Of a stretch of 7,524 bases of DNA, positions 5,663 to 7,524 are shown one piece after another. Every line of letters starts with the position of its first letter. Within the stretch, counting starts at the first letter, position 1. A program made the position numbers and the translations under genes. The stretch spans positions 1-7,524 of the forward strand of contig JARDZQ010000073.1 in NCBI GenBank assembly GCA_029240775.1. Reading direction: 5' to 3'. This DNA is from Rubrobacteraceae bacterium (GTDB lineage Bacteria; Actinomycetota; Rubrobacteria; Rubrobacterales; Rubrobacteraceae). The notes under the pieces are model-generated. The model ran no database searches and had not been told where the DNA came from. It saw only the letters and a program-made list of their open reading frames with translations.

Positions 5663-6055
5663 CTATGGCCCTGCCTCGGGGACGGCGCCGATCTGTCGCA
5701 TCAGGCCCAGCTCGTCCTCGACGGTCCACGACTCGGCGATCCTGCCTCCCTCTATGCGGTACATGGAGATGCCCGTGAACTCCACCTCCTTGCCGGTCGG
5801 CGGGACGCCCACGTACTCCCCAAGGTGGGTGGCGCGGGCCGTCCAGCGGGCCGCGACCCTGTCCCCCTCCGCTACGAGGTCCTCTATGGTGCTTACCACG
5901 TCCGGGAAGCCCCGGCGGAAGTCGGCCGCCTCCTGCCTGGCAGCCTCGGCGAGTTCGGGGGCGAAGAGATCCCCTGCCGCATCGAGGTCCCCCGTATGGT
6001 TCCACAGCTCTTCTTGCTCCCGGCGCACCAGAGCGTTGTTCTCCTCCGTAGACAT
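5663..6055 (-). CDS. SnoaL-like (ester/polyketide cyclase family, NTF2 fold) protein
   Basis: A 130-residue, probably soluble protein of the SnoaL-like/NTF2 superfamily. Recognisable elements are the N-terminal helix (ENNALVRREQEELWN), FRRGFPDVVSTIEDLVAEGD at 46-65, RWTARATHLGEYVGVPPTGK at 70-89, and the core strands at 90-111 (GISMYRIEGGRIAESW). Family members include polyketide ring cyclases, but most are small-molecule-binding proteins or enzymes of unknown reaction. After LFAPE (30-34) the usual segment carrying the conserved His-x-Pro and a Gly-rich loop seems to be missing, so the pocket may differ. ATG 6055 lies 7 nt after the permease stop with only a weak GTGAG-type site, which suggests translational coupling and a linked role. 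The frame is intact; the function is unassigned. Confidence 0.82.
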   Translation of the reverse strand: MSTEENNALVRREQEELWNHTGDLDAAGDLFAPELAEAARQEAADFRRGFPDVVSTIEDLVAEGDRVAARWTARATHLGEYVGVPPTGKEVEFTGISMYRIEGGRIAESWTVEDELGLMRQIGAVPEAGP

Positions 6056-6062
6056 GTCGGAC

Positions 6063-7514
6063 TCACGTATCTTTCAGGGTGCGGGCTCGCGGGGTCGCCA
6101 TGCCCAGCCTGTATAAGGCGTAGTAGAGGAGCCCCCCGGTCAGCATCCCGGCCAGCCACGAGAGGTCGAGGCCGTTCAGGGCCCGGGCGATGGGTCCCTG
6201 CAGCGGGGCGACCAGCCCGTAGAGGAACAGCCACGTCATCACGAGGCCGACGAGGAGGGAGATGATCGCCGCCCAGTTCACGTCTCCCACCCGTGACTCG
6301 CTCGGTGACTGGTAGAGCGCCTCGACGTCTATATTCTCGCGGCGGATGACGTAGAAGTGGACGAGCATGATCGCCGCCCACGGGCTGGCCCAGGCGACGA
6401 CGGTCGCAAGCCAAGCGTCGAGCTGCTCGGCGAGGGTGCCCGCGAAGACCAGGTAGATCGTGAAGGCGGTGGCGAAGACGCCGACGATGATAGTCAGGAT
6501 GTGCCGGCGTACGTTGATGTCCACCGCGAGGGCCGAGACAGACGTGGAGTAGACGTTCAGTATGTTGGTGGCTATCGGCCCGTGGAGCACCAGGAAGAGC
6601 ACAGGCACCGCCAGAGCGCCGAAGGTGTTGACGATGATCACGGCCGGGTCAGCTCCCGTCCCCGTCGTCGCGATCGACGCTCCGAGGATGCCGAGCCAGA
6701 GGACCGGGATGAACTGCCCCAGAGCGCCGGCCAAGAAGAGCTTGCTGCGGGAGACGGTGCGCGAGGTAAAGCGGGAGTAGTCCGAGGCGTAGGCGAGCCA
6801 GGTGATCCCCCACCCGATGCCTATGGCGGTCATGACTTGGCTCATCGCGGTCCAGCGCGCGGCGCCCTCGGCCTCGCCGGCGTAGCCCCACTGGACCTCG
6901 CCGCCGGTCCACGCGACGATGGACATGGCGACGAGGATGATGAGCGTGATCGGCACGGTCCACTTCTCGAAGGTGCGAATGGCGTAGAAGCCTAAAGTTG
7001 CGAGCCCCACCTGTATCGCCATGAGGACGAGCACGACGATGACCTTGGTCGTCGGGGTGCCGGGGATACCCAGTTTCTCGAGCAGGGCGACGCTGAGGTC
7101 GAGGATGATCCAGGTGTTGATCGCGATCCAGCCGGTCGCGATGACTATCTGGAAGAAGGCCGGGAAGTACGCGCCCCTCCTGCCGAAGGCGCTGCGCGTG
7201 AGGACCATCTGCGTCACCCCGGTGCGCTGGCCCATGAGCACGAACGCGCCGAAGATGGTCACCCCGATGGCGTTGCCGATGGCCAGCACGAGCACGGTGT
7301 CCCAGAACCCGAGGCCAAGCACGATCCCCAGAGCACCCAGGACCCAGTTAATAGGGGCGATATTGGCGCCGGCCCAGATCCAGAACTGGTCCAGCGGCGT
7401 CGCGTCCTTGTACTCCTCGGGGACGGGCGCGATGCTGTTGTGCTTCTCGATGTGTATGGCTTCTTCGAGCTCCGCCTGCTCGCCTCGCTCCTCGACGCCG
7501 GGTTGTCTGTCCAC
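6063..7514 (-). CDS. NCS1-family nucleobase/hydantoin-type cation symporter
   Basis: A 483-residue membrane permease of the NCS1 family (cytosine/purines/uracil/thiamine/allantoin permeases), cation-coupled importers with about 12 helices. The cytoplasmic N-terminal tail (1-40) is acidic, and hydrophobic segments run from about 45 to 472. Family features include IWAGANIAPINWVLG at 46-60, the long motif with GQRTG and TRSAFGRRG at 95-114, TGWIAINTW at 127-135, ASDYSRF at 243-249 and TNILNVYS at 316-323. GTG 7514 is supported by AGGAG at 7520-7524 with 5-nt spacing, so the gene is complete although its promoter is outside the window. It is the first visible gene of the minus-strand block and is followed 7 nt later by the SnoaL-like gene. 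The substrate cannot be told from sequence; cytosine, purines, allantoin or hydantoins are candidates. Confidence 0.93.
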   Translation of the reverse strand: MDRQPGVEERGEQAELEEAIHIEKHNSIAPVPEEYKDATPLDQFWIWAGANIAPINWVLGALGIVLGLGFWDTVLVLAIGNAIGVTIFGAFVLMGQRTGVTQMVLTRSAFGRRGAYFPAFFQIVIATGWIAINTWIILDLSVALLEKLGIPGTPTTKVIVVLVLMAIQVGLATLGFYAIRTFEKWTVPITLIILVAMSIVAWTGGEVQWGYAGEAEGAARWTAMSQVMTAIGIGWGITWLAYASDYSRFTSRTVSRSKLFLAGALGQFIPVLWLGILGASIATTGTGADPAVIIVNTFGALAVPVLFLVLHGPIATNILNVYSTSVSALAVDINVRRHILTIIVGVFATAFTIYLVFAGTLAEQLDAWLATVVAWASPWAAIMLVHFYVIRRENIDVEALYQSPSESRVGDVNWAAIISLLVGLVMTWLFLYGLVAPLQGPIARALNGLDLSWLAGMLTGGLLYYALYRLGMATPRARTLKDT

Positions 7515-7519
7515 CGCTA

Positions 7520-7524
7520 CTCCT
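7520..7524 (-). promoter_or_regulatory. Ribosome binding site for the NCS1 permease GTG start
   Basis: The minus strand reads AGGAG followed by TAGCG and GTG 7514. The 5-nt spacing is good and makes this GTG a credible start even though the window ends immediately upstream. Confidence 0.7.

Noticed and set aside
5653..5671. GGGCC/GGCCC stem around the SnoaL-like stop codon as a terminator
   Set aside because: There are only 5 base pairs with a 9-nt loop and no T-tract on the minus strand. It is too weak to call.
5893..6414. Minus-strand open frame overlapping the SnoaL-like and permease genes
   Set aside because: It is out of frame with both, Arg/Pro-rich and without a recognisable domain.
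1..7524. Mobile element, CRISPR array, tRNA or prophage attachment site
   Set aside because: No transposase or integrase coding, no spaced direct repeats, no cloverleaf and no paired attachment-like repeats were seen on either strand.

Overview
The window is GC-rich, densely coding DNA from a bacterium. Every recognisable gene resembles actinobacterial families (EHN-type epoxide hydrolases, an HTH_42 winged-helix protein, a NarL-type histidine kinase, a DUF7218-like small protein). An Actinomycetota host, possibly Rubrobacter-like, is plausible. This rests on gene families and style only, not on a marker gene. No rRNA, tRNA, CRISPR array, insertion sequence or integrase is visible.

Layout. 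Block 1 (1-2796, + strand) holds the C-terminal part of an epoxide hydrolase, a complete second epoxide hydrolase and an HTH_42/AlkZ-like winged-helix protein. They are packed with a 5-17 nt gap and then a 1-nt TGATG overlap, so they look like one operon. Gap 2797-2949 carries a 9-bp hairpin, a weak promoter-like hexamer and a 9-codon mini-ORF. Block 2 (about 2950-5143, + strand) is a PAS sensor histidine kinase followed 46 nt later by a close mandelate racemase homologue. Block 3 (5267-7514, - strand) converges on block 2. In transcription order it has an NCS1 nucleobase/hydantoin-type permease, a SnoaL-like protein starting 7 nt after the permease stop, and then a small basic DUF7218/Rho_N-like protein with a very strong ribosome binding site.

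How the genes may work together. In block 1, two epoxide-opening enzymes are coupled to a protein of the superfamily that contains the DNA glycosylase AlkZ, and it keeps the QxQ catalytic motif. That suggests detoxification of a DNA-alkylating epoxide plus repair of the damage, though ordinary epoxide catabolism with an unrelated neighbour is equally possible. In block 2, an orphan kinase sits next to a mandelate racemase-like enzyme whose second catalytic Lys (Lys166 of the Pseudomonas putida enzyme) is Arg, so racemisation should be impaired or the chemistry altered. In block 3, the permease probably imports a small heterocycle, and the SnoaL-like protein may act on something related. No definite pathway can be assigned.

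The points most worth a second look are the epoxide hydrolase/AlkZ-like cassette, the natural Lys-to-Arg change in the racemase homologue, the Tyr-to-His change in the first hydrolase, and the kinase start, where coding-like sequence extends upstream to an ATA codon.
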